A stretch of 64,000 bases of DNA from Mycobacterium lehmannii (GTDB taxonomy: Bacteria; Actinomycetota; Actinomycetes; Mycobacteriales; Mycobacteriaceae): contig NZ_NKCN01000017.1 of NCBI RefSeq assembly GCF_002245535.1, positions 1-64,000 of the forward strand, read 5' to 3'. The notes under the pieces were generated by a model that did not search any database, had not been told where the DNA came from, and saw only the letters and a list, made by a program, of their open reading frames with translations. This document shows, in pieces, positions 33,525 to 43,543 of this stretch. Within the stretch, counting starts at the first letter, position 1, and every line of letters begins with the position of its first letter. Both the position numbers and the translations under genes were made by a program.

Positions 33525-36415
33525 CCGGCAGGCACGTAGGTCAGAACGGCAGCGAGACATTATCGCGCCCGTTCGTTGCGCGCACGATCCGTCGGTTCTC
33601 GGTGCTGATAATCCTCGGGTGGTTGGCAATTACCGTCGCAGTGACCGTGTTCGTACCACCGCTCGAGCAGGTTGAGAGGGAAAAGTCGGTCCCGCTCGTT
33701 GTGACTGATGCGCCGTCTTATGAGGCGGCCAACCGTATGGGTAAGGAGTTTTCCGAGTCCAGTCCAGAAAGCATGGCGATCCTCGTTCTGGAGGGTCAGC
33801 AGCCCTTGGGCGAGGATGCACGCAGGTATTACGACGAAATCATCCGACAGTTTCGTGACGAAAAAAAACATGTCCAGTACATCCAGGATTTCTGGGGGGA
33901 TCCGCTCACGGCAGCCGCCGCGCAAAGTACCGATGGAAAAGCCGTTTATGCGCAGGTAAACATAATTGGAGCAACAGGCTCTCCTGCTGGCAACGAATCT
34001 GTCGCTGCTCTGCAGAAAATCGTGGGAAGTATTCCCGCTCCACCGGGAGTAGAGGCTTTCATAACGGGTCCTGCCCCCATTGTCGCGGACATGGGTAAGA
34101 GCGGTAACCGCACAGTGATCCTGATCACGGTGGTGACCTTCGCAGTGATCTTCATTATGTTGCTGCTGGTGTACCGCTCGGTAACCACAGTAATTCTGTT
34201 GCTGCTGATGGTCGGAATTCAGTTACAAGTAGCCAGAGGGATCGTTGCCTTCCTTGGCCTTCACGGCATTGTAGGCCTGACAACCTATGTAGTTAATCTA
34301 ATCGTGTCTGTGGGAATCGCCGCGGGCACTGATTACGGCATATTCTTCACTGGCCGATATCAGGAGGCCCGGCAGGCCGGTGAGAATAAGGAGTCCGCCT
34401 TTTTCACCTCTTATCGGAGTGTGGCTAAAGTGGTCTTGGCCTCCGGCATGACGATTGCGGGAGCGATCTTCTGCCTTAGCTTTACTCGGTTGCCATTCTT
34501 CCAGCCTTTGGGAACTGCCGGTTCGCTCGGAATTGTTGTGGCAGTCGCAGTGGCTCTCACGTTAATCCCAGCGGTGATAGCCGCTGGAAGCCGTATTGGC
34601 CTTTTCGAACCGAAACGGGAGATTGTAACGCGACGATGGCGCCGATTGGGGACGTCGGTCGTTCGTTGGCCTGCGCCGATCCTTGCCGCAACTCTAGCTC
34701 TATCGATTATCGGACTTGTTACCCTCCCTGGCTATAATCCGAGCTATAACGACGAGGAATTCATTCCCGCGGATATTCCGGCGAAGCAAGGATATGACGC
34801 TGCCGCTCGTCACTTCCCCGAATCTCGACTGGCCGCACCCGATGTGCTAATGATCTCAACCGATCACGATATGCGCACCTCCGCGGATCTTCTAATCCTG
34901 AACAAGCTTGCAAAAGCCGTGTTCGCAGTTCCGGGCGTCGAAGACGTCCAGTCGATAACCCGGCCCGAGGGCACACAAATACCACATACGACCATACCAT
35001 TCCTGCTGACGAGGGTTCAGGCCAACCAATCCCTGATGATCCCGTTTCAAAAGGATCGCATGGCCGACATGCTCGAGCAGGCTCAGCAGATGACCGAGAC
35101 CATCGGCATCATGCAACGAATGTATGGCTTGATGAAGCAAATGGTGGCAACGACGCACAGCATGGTCGAAACCACACATGAATTGCAAGAAGTCACTAAT
35201 GAACTCAGGGACGCGCTCGCAGGGTTCGATGACTTCTTCCGCCCGATCCGCAATTATTTCTACTGGGAACCCCACTGTTTCAATATTCCCATTTGTTGGT
35301 CGTTGAGGTCGATCTTTGAATCACTCGATGGCGTCGACCAGGTCAGCCTAAAAATGGATGAGCTAGTTGAAAACCTCGACAAACTCGACATATTGATGCC
35401 TCAGATGCTCGCTGAATTCCCGGCGATGATTGCGACGATGGAGAGCACCCGGGCGATGATGTTGACTATGTACAGCACCATGTCGGGCACCATCGGAATG
35501 ATGGACCAGACGGGCGACACTGCGACAGCCATGGGTAAAGCCTTCGACGCCGCAAAAGACGATGACTCTTTCTACTTGCCTCCTGAGGTCTTCGAGAATG
35601 AAGCTTTCAAGCGGATTTTGGATATCTTCCTGTCCCCTGACGGCAAGTCCGCGCGCATGCTCATCTCGCAAAAGGGAGATCCTGCGACGCCTGAAGGGAT
35701 CTCGCGAGTCGACCCAATAAAGGCCGCAGCTGAGGAAGCTCTGAAAGGCACCCCCCTCGAGAACGCCCAAATTCATCTCGCCGGCACTGCGGCGACTGTG
35801 AAAGACCTTGTTGATGGGTCCCGGTACGATCTTCTGATTGCCGCAGTTTCAGCTGCCTGTCTGGTATTCATCATCATGTTACTGATGACGCGCAGCCTCA
35901 TTGCCGCGATGGTAATTGTCGGTACCGTCGCACTCTCGCTCGGTGCGTCCTTCGGTCTGTCAGTGCTCTTTTGGCAACATCTACTCGGCATACAGATCAA
36001 CTGGGTCGTGCTTGCGATGTCTGTGATTGTCTTGCTCGCGGTTGGGTCCGACTACAACTTGATGCTCGTATCCCGAATGAAGGAGGAAATCGGCGCCGGG
36101 CTCAATACGGGCATCATCCGAGCGATGGGCGGCACCGGCAAAGTGGTAACGGCAGCGGGGTTGGTGTTCGCTGCAACTATGGCTTCGATGGTCGTGAGCG
36201 ACTTGCTCACGATTGGTCAAGTTGGCCTGACTATCGGGCTTGGTCTTCTCTTCGACACACTGATCGTGCGTGCTTTCATGACTCCCTCGATCGCCGCGCT
36301 CCTCGGCAGGTGGTTCTGGTGGCCGATGCGAGTCCGCCAGCGGCCGGCGAGCGGTCTCCTCCGGTCGGTGGGACCGCGTCCGCTCGTGCGCTCACTCTTG
36401 CTCAGGAACGATTAA
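33521..36415 (+). CDS. mmpL4a: MmpL4a-like RND transporter
   Basis: A 964-residue resistance-nodulation-division exporter for cell-envelope lipids, with about twelve membrane helices and two large periplasmic domains. The proton-relay Asp-Tyr pairs are present in both halves: AAGTDYGIFFTGRYQEAR and AVGSDYNLMLVSRMKEE. Other family blocks: FTRLPFFQPLGTAGSLG and RAMGGTGKVVTAAGLVFAATM. It overlaps mmpS and is followed after nine bases by a close paralogue. The pair mmpL4a/mmpL4b with MmpS4 is the glycopeptidolipid export arrangement. Codon use is AT-richer than in region 1. Confidence 0.93.
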   Translation: MTGRHVGQNGSETLSRPFVARTIRRFSVLIILGWLAITVAVTVFVPPLEQVEREKSVPLVVTDAPSYEAANRMGKEFSESSPESMAILVLEGQQPLGEDARRYYDEIIRQFRDEKKHVQYIQDFWGDPLTAAAAQSTDGKAVYAQVNIIGATGSPAGNESVAALQKIVGSIPAPPGVEAFITGPAPIVADMGKSGNRTVILITVVTFAVIFIMLLLVYRSVTTVILLLLMVGIQLQVARGIVAFLGLHGIVGLTTYVVNLIVSVGIAAGTDYGIFFTGRYQEARQAGENKESAFFTSYRSVAKVVLASGMTIAGAIFCLSFTRLPFFQPLGTAGSLGIVVAVAVALTLIPAVIAAGSRIGLFEPKREIVTRRWRRLGTSVVRWPAPILAATLALSIIGLVTLPGYNPSYNDEEFIPADIPAKQGYDAAARHFPESRLAAPDVLMISTDHDMRTSADLLILNKLAKAVFAVPGVEDVQSITRPEGTQIPHTTIPFLLTRVQANQSLMIPFQKDRMADMLEQAQQMTETIGIMQRMYGLMKQMVATTHSMVETTHELQEVTNELRDALAGFDDFFRPIRNYFYWEPHCFNIPICWSLRSIFESLDGVDQVSLKMDELVENLDKLDILMPQMLAEFPAMIATMESTRAMMLTMYSTMSGTIGMMDQTGDTATAMGKAFDAAKDDDSFYLPPEVFENEAFKRILDIFLSPDGKSARMLISQKGDPATPEGISRVDPIKAAAEEALKGTPLENAQIHLAGTAATVKDLVDGSRYDLLIAAVSAACLVFIIMLLMTRSLIAAMVIVGTVALSLGASFGLSVLFWQHLLGIQINWVVLAMSVIVLLAVGSDYNLMLVSRMKEEIGAGLNTGIIRAMGGTGKVVTAAGLVFAATMASMVVSDLLTIGQVGLTIGLGLLFDTLIVRAFMTPSIAALLGRWFWWPMRVRQRPASGLLRSVGPRPLVRSLLLRND

Positions 36416-36424
36416 CGCGACCCC

Positions 36425-39373
36425 ATGAGCGACAACAGCACTCGGCGCTCCTTCGTTCCTAGGGCGATTCGCAAGTTCCCACTCGTCGTAATCCTTGCGT
36501 GGGTTCTGCTGATCTTGGTCACTACCTTGGCGGCCGTCAATGGGAACTGGGCTGCGGCAATTCCGGCACTGGAAAAGGTTGGGCGAGAACAGTCCGTCTC
36601 GGTGATGCCCAAGGACGCCCCGTCGGTCCAGGCTATGACGCGTATGGGGAAGGTCTTCAAGGAGTCTGATTCCGACAGCTTCGCAATGATCGTGCTTGAG
36701 GGCCAGGAGCCGTTGGGGGAGGCCGCACACAGGTACTACGCCGAGCTGATCCGCGAGCTCCGCAATGACACCAAGCATGTGGAGCATGTCCAGGATCTCT
36801 GGGGAGATCGGCTTACTTCGTCCAGTGTGCAGAGCCCAGATGGAAAAGCCGCCTATGTGCAGCTGTACCTCGTCGGGAATCAAGGGACATTCATTGGGGA
36901 GGAGTCAGTAAACGCAGTCCGGGCAACTGTGGATCGCCTGTCACCGCCTGCCGGAGTCGACGTCTACTTGACCGGTGCGGCACCGCTCGCGTCCGATATG
37001 CAGCGCAGTGGTGACGAATCCATCTTGAAGATCACCGCTGTAACAGTCGTCATTATCTTCGCGGTCCTTCTTCTCGTATACCGCTCTCTGCTCACGGTGA
37101 TTGTGTTGCTGGTGATGGTTGGCGTGGAGTTAGCGGCCGCCCGCGGTGTGGTTGCATTCCTGGGACATGAACAACTCTTCGTCTTGTCAACGTTTGCCGT
37201 CAATATGCTGGTGTTTCTCTGTATTGCAGCCGGCACCGATTACGGAATCTTTTACTTCGGCCGCTACCAGGAGGAACGTGCGGCTGGCGCAAATCTGGAG
37301 ACCGCCTATTACCGAACGTATCGCAGCGTCACCCCGGTGGTCTTGGCGTCGGGAACGACGATTGCCGGGGCGCTTCTATGTCTCAGCTTTACGCGATTGC
37401 CCTACTTCAAGACGATGGGTGTGCCCTGCGCACTAGGCATGCTCGTAGCCGTGGCGGCCGCGGTCACAGTTGTACCGGCGGGAATTGCGCTCGCCAGTCG
37501 TGTCGGTTTGTTGGAGCCCAAGAGAAAGCTCCGGGTCGGTCGCTGGAGGGGGATCGGAACCGCGATCGTCCGGTGGCCGGGGCCTGTCCTTGCTGCTACG
37601 TGCGCGGTTACCTTGGTTAGTCTGCTTACGCTGCCGGGCTATACCACGAGTTACGACGACCGGCTGTATGTACCCGATGACATTCCTGCCAACGAAGGAT
37701 ACGTGGCCGCCGAACGCCATTTCTCGCAAACGCGATTAATGCCGGATATCCTGATGCTGGAAACTGGAAGAGATTTACGGAACCCAGGCGACTTTGTCGT
37801 ATTGAATAAGGTTGCGAAGGCTATTTTCCGTGTGCCAGGCGTCTCGCGTGTCCAGGCGATCACTCGACCGGAGGGGACGCCGATCGAACATACCTCGATC
37901 CCCTTTCTGATCAGCCTCCAGGGCGCGGGCCAGATTCAAGCGATGCAGTTTCAGCGAGAGCGGATGGATGACCTGCTCAAGCAGGCTGACGATCTGCAGA
38001 CTATGATCGGCATTACGAAACGACAATACGAGCTCATGCGGCAGATAACAGAACTCACTGTTCGCATGACTGACCAAACGCACGAGCTTAAAGAAGTGCT
38101 GGATGACCTACGTGACTCTATAGCTGATTTCGATGATTTCTGGCGTCCGCTACGCAACTATCTTTACTGGGAGCCGCATTGCTACAATATTCCGATTTGC
38201 TGGGCGATTAGGGCGATCTTCGACACAATCGATGGCGTTGACACGATCAGTCTAAAAATGACGGATTTACTCAGGGACCTGGACAAGATGAGCGAGCTTA
38301 TGCCGCAAATGGTCGAACTGATGCCGCGGCTTATAACGTTCCAGGAATTCATGCGTAGAAACTTGCTAACCATGCATAGCACCATGACCGGCTATCTCAC
38401 GGGTATGGATGAGGCAGGCAAAAACGTCGCTGCAATAGGACAAGCCTTCGATGCCGCACAGAATGACGACTCTTTCTACTTGCCGCCCGAAGTATTCGAA
38501 AACGAAGATTTCAAACGTGCAATGGAATCTTTCCTCTCGCCGGATGGTAAAGCCGTACGATTCATAATTTCGCATCGCGGTGATCCAGCCACCCCGGAGG
38601 GAATAGCGCGGGTCGACGCGATAAAGCATGCAGTAGAAGAAGTCATCAAGGGCACCCCGTTGAAGGGCGCCAACATCTACATGGCCGGTGCTGCCTCGAC
38701 AGCGAAAGACTGGCACGACGGATCGACCTATGACTTGTGGATCGCGGGCATCGCCGCCATCTGTCTTGTATTTACGATCATGCTCATCGTTACGCGAGGC
38801 TTTATCGCTGCGCTGGCGATTGTCGGAACAGTAGCGCTTTCGCTCGGTGCATCTTTCGGGGTTTCGGTCCTACTTTGGCAGTACATCCTCGGCATCAATC
38901 TGCACTGGATGGTGCTCGCCATGACAGTGATAATTCTTTTGGCCGTGGGCTCTGATTACAACCTCCTTTTGGTTTCGCGAATGAAGGAGGAGATCGGTGC
39001 CGGCATTAATACAGGCATTATTCGTGCGATGGGTGGAACCGGCAAAGTCGTGACCACAGCAGGATTAGTATTCGCCGCCACCATGGCCTCCATGGTGGTT
39101 AGCGACCTGCTGATCATCGGCCAGATCGGAACCACGATTGCGCTCGGCCTCATGTTCGATACGTTGATTGTGCGTGCTTTCATGACCCCTTCGATTGCCG
39201 CGCTCCTCGGGCGATGGTTCTGGTGGCCGCAGCGTGTGCGTCCGAGGCCATCCAGCAGTCTGCTGCGGGATATCGGACCGCGTCCGCTGGCGAGGTCCTT
39301 GCTGTTAGGAGAGGGGCGTTCCGCGTATGACGATGATGCGCCAACCGGAGAGATTCCTAGGCAATCGCCGTGA
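36425..39373 (+). CDS. mmpL4b: MmpL4b-like RND transporter
   Basis: A 982-residue paralogue of the preceding gene, similar over the full length. It has AAGTDYGIFYFGRYQEER and AVGSDYNLLLVSRMKEE as proton-relay segments and the same RAMGGTGKVVTTAGLVFAATM block. The long coiled periplasmic insertion between about residues 500 and 680 is rich in Met and Leu. A C-terminal tail (DDDAPTGEIPRQSP) is longer than in the first copy. Expected to work with MmpS4 and MmpL4a in exporting a glycolipid. Confidence 0.93.
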   Translation: MSDNSTRRSFVPRAIRKFPLVVILAWVLLILVTTLAAVNGNWAAAIPALEKVGREQSVSVMPKDAPSVQAMTRMGKVFKESDSDSFAMIVLEGQEPLGEAAHRYYAELIRELRNDTKHVEHVQDLWGDRLTSSSVQSPDGKAAYVQLYLVGNQGTFIGEESVNAVRATVDRLSPPAGVDVYLTGAAPLASDMQRSGDESILKITAVTVVIIFAVLLLVYRSLLTVIVLLVMVGVELAAARGVVAFLGHEQLFVLSTFAVNMLVFLCIAAGTDYGIFYFGRYQEERAAGANLETAYYRTYRSVTPVVLASGTTIAGALLCLSFTRLPYFKTMGVPCALGMLVAVAAAVTVVPAGIALASRVGLLEPKRKLRVGRWRGIGTAIVRWPGPVLAATCAVTLVSLLTLPGYTTSYDDRLYVPDDIPANEGYVAAERHFSQTRLMPDILMLETGRDLRNPGDFVVLNKVAKAIFRVPGVSRVQAITRPEGTPIEHTSIPFLISLQGAGQIQAMQFQRERMDDLLKQADDLQTMIGITKRQYELMRQITELTVRMTDQTHELKEVLDDLRDSIADFDDFWRPLRNYLYWEPHCYNIPICWAIRAIFDTIDGVDTISLKMTDLLRDLDKMSELMPQMVELMPRLITFQEFMRRNLLTMHSTMTGYLTGMDEAGKNVAAIGQAFDAAQNDDSFYLPPEVFENEDFKRAMESFLSPDGKAVRFIISHRGDPATPEGIARVDAIKHAVEEVIKGTPLKGANIYMAGAASTAKDWHDGSTYDLWIAGIAAICLVFTIMLIVTRGFIAALAIVGTVALSLGASFGVSVLLWQYILGINLHWMVLAMTVIILLAVGSDYNLLLVSRMKEEIGAGINTGIIRAMGGTGKVVTTAGLVFAATMASMVVSDLLIIGQIGTTIALGLMFDTLIVRAFMTPSIAALLGRWFWWPQRVRPRPSSSLLRDIGPRPLARSLLLGEGRSAYDDDAPTGEIPRQSP

Positions 39374-39793
39374 GACTGAGGCGGTCAGTTGCACCTGTTT
39401 GGGGCCACGAGCAATAGTCTCGCCAGCGTGATTCTCCGGGTTGGCGGAGTTCCTTTTCGGCATTCGTCTGACGTGGCGTCTCAAGACGCATTCAATCATT
39501 TAGGTTGCTAACGGTGATAAAGCGCATCTTCTAACCCGGACGTAGGTCGGCCAAAGCGATGTGACTCGCACCTCGCACCTGCAAAGATCACTCTATCAAC
39601 TTGGCCTCTAGGAAAATCTGGTCTGTTTCCATATAGCGTCGATGGTAGCAATGACCACCAGCGGGGTGATCGAAAGCGCAATGGGGTGTCATTGAAGTAG
39701 CGCAAATCCAATCCACAGAATCGCGGGACGGCACGCAGTTGGCGACTCATCCTTCGGGAAAACTGAGTGATTCGGTACGCGAATAGGAAGTTT
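39374..39793. other. 420-bp gap after mmpL4b, no supported gene
   Basis: An 80-codon minus-strand frame at 39508-39750 has no recognisable domain. The stretch separates the plus-strand transport operon from a run of minus-strand genes, so it should hold both transcript ends. No clear hairpin was seen. Confidence 0.5.
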
Positions 39794-40411
39794 CTACTCT
39801 CTGCATTCCATTGCCCAGTGCGTATACGGAATCCACGTCTGATGTGTGACTCTGCCGGAAATAGAAGCGAAGATTCCGTGCCCTAAGGCGCGATATCCGG
39901 TCTCGTCGCGTACATGCTGGCCACGATCGCGACTTATGATGAAGCGGGCGACTGGGTTTTGCCTAGGCGTAAAGCACGGGTCGAGCGTCAAGGTCCGTCC
40001 TTTCGGCTTCAATGCCATCTTCGCTAGTTTCATGAATTCCCGCGCTGTCTCGTCATCGAGATGATGTAGCACACCAATGCCCATCACGAGGTCGAACGGT
40101 TCGAGCCTCGAAACTTCCGCCTGCTGGAGCAAACCGCAATGAAAAGTACCCCGCGGACCAAAGTTCCGTCTAGCCGCCTCAATATATTCAGGGCTCATGT
40201 CATAGCCCACATATGTCACATTCGCCGGAAGATGGCCAAGTATCTGGGCGGGTCCGCAGCCGAGATCAAGAACACGCATGCTTGAAAATGGCCGGATGAG
40301 ATCACGGACAATCCAGTCCCTGCCCCGGCGCGCCCCCATAAGGCGTTGGAATGCTTCATACACATGAGGATTCGTCAATACTCGGCGGATCCCCGATGTC
40401 ACTTGCGTCAT
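39794..40411 (-). CDS. SAM-dependent methyltransferase
   Basis: A 205-residue class I methyltransferase. Motif I is VLDLGCGP (residues 47-54), the acidic end of strand 2 is YVGYDMS, and FDLVMGIGVLHHLDDE gives motif IV with the usual helix. It starts one base after the stop of the next methyltransferase gene, so the pair is co-transcribed. Substrate is unknown; sugar O-methylation or lipid methylation fits the context. Codon use is AT-rich for a mycobacterium. Confidence 0.88.
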   Translation of the reverse strand: MTQVTSGIRRVLTNPHVYEAFQRLMGARRGRDWIVRDLIRPFSSMRVLDLGCGPAQILGHLPANVTYVGYDMSPEYIEAARRNFGPRGTFHCGLLQQAEVSRLEPFDLVMGIGVLHHLDDETAREFMKLAKMALKPKGRTLTLDPCFTPRQNPVARFIISRDRGQHVRDETGYRALGHGIFASISGRVTHQTWIPYTHWAMECRE

Positions 40412-40412
40412 A

Positions 40413-41312
40413 TCATTGCCTCTTCGTCAAGCTTACATCCATGATCGGTTGTAAAACAGCTGGGAGGTAGGACGCGAGGTAATGAAGGCGAACCGCGACC
40501 GCTGCGCGGATGATAGAGATCATCCATGGGGCACGGCGGCGGGCAAATTCGTCGTCGTCGAGGGCGCGCTCCAGCATCCAGACAAGTGTAGTGCGCCGGA
40601 AGTATGCCGTAAGCCTTGGATCGCTAGCAGCAAATCGCCGAACTTTGGCGACGGTGATCCAATTTATGGACTGCCAAAGTCCGATGGGGTCATCAACGCG
40701 TGGATTACTCATGATGCGTCGACTCATCACTCGCCAAGTAAGATGTTTAGTAATCGATGTTGGAATATTAAAGTGCGGTTCGTATGGGAAAATATAATTC
40801 GGACATAAGAACCGATATTTCGCGCCAGTCTTGAGTACATTCGATATTCGCGTAATCACCTCGGCCGGCGAGTCAACGTGCTCCATCACATTTACAGAGA
40901 ATGCGAAGTCAAAGCGTTCTTTCGATGCAAAATCTTCTGCCATGCATCGCGATATATTTGGTTTCACTGGGGCAAGGGCTAAGACGATATCCCCCAGTTG
41001 CTTGAAAGCACCAAAACCATCACCCGTAGGTTCGATCGCAGTAACGGCGAAGCCCTCCGATGCTAACTGACATGAAAGAATGAAAACACCGCCGCCTACT
41101 TCCAACAGTGCTGCACTGCTGGGGAGCTGCGCCAGGTCGTCATATAACCAATCACGAGCAAATACCGCCTCGGCCGCCATCACCTCAAAGAGAGGCCGCA
41201 ACTGTGGCTCGCTGGAATCAAGATACGCGCGAATACATGCCAATAAGGCGTCCAAGTTCCTACTATTCAACGCATTACCCTTCTTCGAATGATACCGCGC
41301 ATTGGCTGCCAC
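40413..41312 (-). CDS. SAM-dependent methyltransferase
   Basis: A 299-residue class I methyltransferase. An N-terminal helical part of about 65 residues precedes motif I LLEVGGG (69-75), then VTAIEPTGDG, and FDFAFSVNVMEHVDSPAEV. The C-terminal 100 residues form an extra domain ending in a hydrophobic helix region (AVRLHYLASYLPAVLQPIM), possibly membrane-associated. Similar enzymes sit in polysaccharide loci. Substrate unknown. Confidence 0.85.
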   Translation of the reverse strand: MAANARYHSKKGNALNSRNLDALLACIRAYLDSSEPQLRPLFEVMAAEAVFARDWLYDDLAQLPSSAALLEVGGGVFILSCQLASEGFAVTAIEPTGDGFGAFKQLGDIVLALAPVKPNISRCMAEDFASKERFDFAFSVNVMEHVDSPAEVITRISNVLKTGAKYRFLCPNYIFPYEPHFNIPTSITKHLTWRVMSRRIMSNPRVDDPIGLWQSINWITVAKVRRFAASDPRLTAYFRRTTLVWMLERALDDDEFARRRAPWMISIIRAAVAVRLHYLASYLPAVLQPIMDVSLTKRQ

Positions 41313-41687
41313 GGGACAGTGGCGTCACCGCAGTCCTTGGCACGGGGACCCGCTCCGAAGCCTGGACCCGTAAAGCTTGCTCCTGACTCCGGAAATCTTT
41401 CCGATGGGTTACTGGAGTACCTGCGCTACGGCCGGACATCGGAGGTGTCTGACCTCGACCTAAGCCGCGCCGTGGCGGGCGCAAGCGCCAAAACTAGTCC
41501 AAGGGAGAGCAAGGTTCACTCTTCAAGTCATTCAACAAATGTGCCGCTCAGGGTCGAATTCACATCACGACTCTATCGCTCTTGCCGATAGCTGGGAACA
41601 AATCGGAAATCATCAAGGGTAGAAGGAGAGCTATCAGCTGCGCGTCGCAGGCTTCTACGTGGCGGTGTGTGGAGTTCACGAATCTGG
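41313..41687. other. 375-bp gap, no supported gene
   Basis: Short frames only, none with a recognisable domain. Base composition changes from GC-rich near 41330-41480 to AT-rich after 41510, which suggests a junction between segments of different origin. Confidence 0.4.
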
Positions 41688-42338
41688 TTAAATGTTTTCA
41701 AATATCATCGCGACGCAACCGGTCGGAAGGTCGACCTGTCGCACCATTCGAAATCCCTCTGTTCTTTTGAATTGATCGAAAAATTCGAAATCAACGGGCG
41801 ATCCGTACGCAAGCACGGTCACACTACGAGGATATTTGTTGGCGGACTGCCTGATATTAAAAAGTACCGATTGCATCGTTCTTCCCCGGAACGGGTTGAT
41901 GAAGGCAAACGTAGTTGCTCGCGGCGGAATCGAAAATTGCGTGGCATCTGCACACACGATCTGCCCATCTACGCCGGCGGCGATGACATTTCGCCGCGCA
42001 GCGGCGCATAGCACGTCCGATAATTCTACACCGACCACGGCCTCGAATGGGTACTGAGAGGCTAAACAAACGCAGCGTCCCGCCCCCGACCCGAAATCCA
42101 CGAAAATCCCGTTGACATCGATTGCGTGCATGAGGACTTCGAAGTCGAGATAGCTTACGGGCTGGTATCCCGCCCGATCTGGGGCTTCGAGACGAAGTGA
42201 TGTCAATGACGCGCGGAAGCTGCTGTTTATACCAAACCTCCTATCAAGAACTCGGTCAAAGAGTCGGTCAAAGATCCAGGTCGCCAACACGCGGGGGCGG
42301 GAGAGTCGACAGGCGATTTCAGCCAGGGGGCGGGTCAC
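41688..42338 (-). CDS. SAM-dependent methyltransferase (small, DOT1-like motif I)
   Basis: A 216-residue protein. The glycine motif FVDFGSGAGR (79-88), then VVGVELSDVLCAAARRNV, then VCADATQF and FAFINPFRG are a full class I methyltransferase set. The NPF tetrapeptide replaces the usual motif IV. It starts at GTG 42338. Isoprenoid or sugar substrates are possible; nothing in the sequence decides. Its AT-rich codons match neighbouring genes. Confidence 0.8.
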   Translation of the reverse strand: MTRPLAEIACRLSRPRVLATWIFDRLFDRVLDRRFGINSSFRASLTSLRLEAPDRAGYQPVSYLDFEVLMHAIDVNGIFVDFGSGAGRCVCLASQYPFEAVVGVELSDVLCAAARRNVIAAGVDGQIVCADATQFSIPPRATTFAFINPFRGRTMQSVLFNIRQSANKYPRSVTVLAYGSPVDFEFFDQFKRTEGFRMVRQVDLPTGCVAMIFENI

Positions 42339-42422
42339 CTATTCTCCCCGGATCCTGATATAACAGACGAAGCGGTTGCACTCTGAAATATATTAGAGTT
42401 GAGTACTGCAATTGAGTAAGGA

Positions 42423-43118
42423 TCAGTTACCACGTCGCCCATATCTTAGATGATCTGGCGCGTTAGGTCCGACGTTGAACAGCAGATCCACAATCGATAC
42501 TGCTGGCACGAATTCCCCCCATAGTTGCGGGTACTCCTGGTAGCCGTCGTAGTCGAACCACGAGACTTCGATGCCGCACTCTTCAAATACCGGCTCATCG
42601 AGATAAGAGCGAGCTGCTGGGCCAGACACATATTCCGTAGCGCCGGCCTGACGGCACAAGTAAACGAGTTTCTCGGTCTTTCCTTCACTCAACTCATAGT
42701 CTGATGACTTGGTCAGATTGGTGGAAATATTGAGGTAGTCGCAAATAGCCTCCAGAAGGTGTCGATTGAGAAGCGCGAGATAATCGTGCTCCTCCTGAAG
42801 GTAGATTGGGGCGAGCCACTCAGCTACCTCTGCGAAATAAGGGGCTGCGCTATAGTTGAACTCTAGGGTCCGCCAGTGTTTGCTGGCCCAGTGATCGCCA
42901 TCGATCATCGTTTCACTAATTTTCTGGCCGAAACGCTTCACGACCGGGACTGTTATCCACTGCCAACCCTGCCTCGTCTTGATCCGGTTGCGATTTCGCC
43001 AGTCATTCTTTGTATACTGGGCATCGTCATAAAGTATAAATTCATCGACGAACGCGATTAGGTCGAAGTACCCCCGCCAGGGGATGTAATTCGATTGAAG
43101 TATCGCCACTCTTTTCAC
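42423..43118 (-). CDS. WbqC-family protein
   Basis: A 231-residue protein of the WbqC-like family, found in O-antigen and surface-glycan loci and thought to act on amino-sugar substituents. Family blocks: VAILQSNYIPWRGYFDLIA at the start, DDAQYTKNDWRNRN, TEYVSGPAARSYLD and the C-terminal SIVDLLFNVGPNA. The GTG at 43118 begins right at the conserved N-terminus; the frame stays open to 43232 without family residues. Exact chemistry is not established. Confidence 0.88.
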   Translation of the reverse strand: MKRVAILQSNYIPWRGYFDLIAFVDEFILYDDAQYTKNDWRNRNRIKTRQGWQWITVPVVKRFGQKISETMIDGDHWASKHWRTLEFNYSAAPYFAEVAEWLAPIYLQEEHDYLALLNRHLLEAICDYLNISTNLTKSSDYELSEGKTEKLVYLCRQAGATEYVSGPAARSYLDEPVFEECGIEVSWFDYDGYQEYPQLWGEFVPAVSIVDLLFNVGPNAPDHLRYGRRGN

Positions 43119-43543
43119 CGGCGGGGCTCCACTAGGACGCCAGAGCAAGTCGCGGAGGGGCGGTTCCGCGCAAACGCGGCGGATGAGGTATGTGATACTG
43201 CGACATCCAGATCGAACCGGTTTGTTGTGCAAGCAACAGATAGCTCGATAGTCACGTTATACTGCATAACGCTTCTCAGCATGGCGGCCCGGGGGCCGAG
43301 TGTCAATCTAGACACGGGATGTCTGTACGCGCCTGACACCGTGCCTTGTGGGGGCGTTCGGAATCAATTGCTGTGGCAGGGTGCTGCGGCTTATTTCACG
43401 AGCTAGGTAGCTGGTCGGGCATCTGATAAGATCCCTTCGAGCCGGACGTCGATAACCCGTATCTTATTTTGTCACTGTCTAGCACAAGCTTAAAGAGACG
43501 CAATTGGGCTGGCTAGACAATATCTCGAGCCGTTGAAAGATCT
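43119..43543. other. 425-bp gap, no supported gene
   Basis: Only short frames (such as 43115-43339 minus strand) without recognisable domains. It separates the WbqC gene from the DegT-like/methyltransferase pair, all on the minus strand, so it should contain the WbqC promoter. Confidence 0.4.
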